Positions 63,818 to 64,000 of a stretch of 64,000 bases of DNA are shown here, in pieces. The notes under the pieces are model-generated. The model was not told the origin of the DNA. It made no database searches and saw only the letters and a program-made list of their open reading frames with translations. Made by a program: the position numbers and the translations under genes. Positions within the stretch are counted from its first letter, which is position 1. Each line of letters begins with the position of its first letter. Origin of the DNA: Neptunomonas phycophila (GTDB lineage Bacteria; Pseudomonadota; Gammaproteobacteria; Pseudomonadales; Balneatricaceae); contig NZ_MRCI01000001.1 in the NCBI RefSeq assembly GCF_001922575.1, positions 2,666,001 through 2,730,000 of the forward strand, written 5' to 3'.

Positions 63818-64000
63818 TTAAACATGCCCATACTCTTCACCCTGCCCCAACCATCGGCGGGTAATCGCCTGCATAATGGACGGGTTGCGTGATATGGGTT
63901 CGGCCACCTGACGTACCCGCTCTAATAAATCTTTATCGCGTTGCAGGTCAGCAATTTTAAATTGCATCATGCCGGTTTGTCGCGTGCCTAGCACTTCTCC
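63818..64000 (-). CDS. recG: ATP-dependent DNA helicase RecG, C-terminal end (partial)
   Basis: The last 60 residues of a minus-strand gene entering from the right edge. The frame reads GEVLGTRQTGMMQFKIADL near the edge and ends RRWLGQGEEYGHV. The GTRQTG..FKIADL segment and the WLG..E.Y end match the RecG C terminus. RecG remodels stalled forks and Holliday junctions. Too short to appear as a separate ORF of normal size; the reading frame is continuous from base 64000 to the TAA at 63818-63820. Confidence 0.88.
   Translation of the reverse strand, partial: GEVLGTRQTGMMQFKIADLQRDKDLLERVRQVAEPISRNPSIMQAITRRWLGQGEEYGHV

Overview
This window is chromosomal DNA of a gammaproteobacterium, most likely a marine member of the Oceanospirillales/Pseudomonadales group. 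The evidence is gene order and family membership. Examples are cbrA-cbrB-(sRNA)-pcnB-folK-panB-panC, comM-ubiK-glnK-amtB, ftsE-ftsX-rpoH, coaD-ferredoxin, a full gsp cluster, and an RpoH with an exact QRKLFFNLR box. Most of these orders are those of Pseudomonas, but the proteins are not simply Pseudomonas-like. I see no phage, IS element, CRISPR array, rRNA or tRNA; this is core and near-core genome, densely packed on both strands.

Layout. 0-7.4 kb: the C-terminal part of the sensor CbrA, the sigma-54 activator CbrB, an intergenic region that looks like a CrcZ-type Hfq-decoy small RNA with its own sigma-54 promoter and CbrB-like half-sites, then pcnB, folK, panB, panC. 7.5-12.5 kb: a biosynthetic thiolase, a two-domain PTPS/QueD-like protein, two rRNA modification enzymes (RsuA, RsmC) and an M48 lipoprotein peptidase. 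12.6-20 kb: Rep helicase, a GGDEF-EAL protein, ComM, a catalytically dead GGDEF-EAL protein, UbiK. 20-22.5 kb: glnK-amtB-glnK nitrogen control, with a sigma-54 promoter and an NtrC-like site. 22.6-25.4 kb: CpxA/CpxR with a divergent CpxP-like gene and a perfect CpxR box between them. 25.6-36.6 kb: a twelve-gene type II secretion operon gspC to gspN. 36.6-45.6 kb: a chemoreceptor, an FMN hydroxy-acid oxidase, then an iron module (PiuC-type dioxygenase, TonB-dependent receptor, and an exbB-exbD-exbD-tonB operon behind a Fur box). 45.8-53.2 kb: RluF-like synthase, a site-2-type protease, an unknown protein, a YbhB-like protein, a membrane GGDEF-EAL protein, TrmB, ThiG, ThiS, a DUF423 protein. 53.3-61.1 kb: rpoH, ftsX, ftsE, a degenerate M16 homologue, rsmD, a TetR regulator, a second M48 lipoprotein, coaD and a ferredoxin. 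61.2-64 kb: a two-nuclease fusion protein, a DUF501 protein and the 3' end of recG.

How the parts work together. The left end is a carbon-source control module: CbrA (transporter-like sensor) signals to CbrB, which would drive the A-rich RNA from a sigma-54 promoter; by analogy with Pseudomonas the RNA would titrate Hfq and lift catabolite repression. The glnK region does the parallel job for nitrogen. Cpx senses envelope stress and the gsp cluster exports folded proteins. The iron module couples proton-driven TonB energy to a catecholate-type receptor.

Most worth a second look: the CrcZ-like RNA outside Pseudomonas; the second ExbD, whose essential membrane aspartate is asparagine; the PTPS pair whose active-site residues are divided between two halves; the exonuclease/phosphatase-endonuclease I fusion; and the absence of ftsY from its usual place beside ftsE, next to a zinc-less M16 homologue. 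All calls come from reading the sequence; no database search was run.
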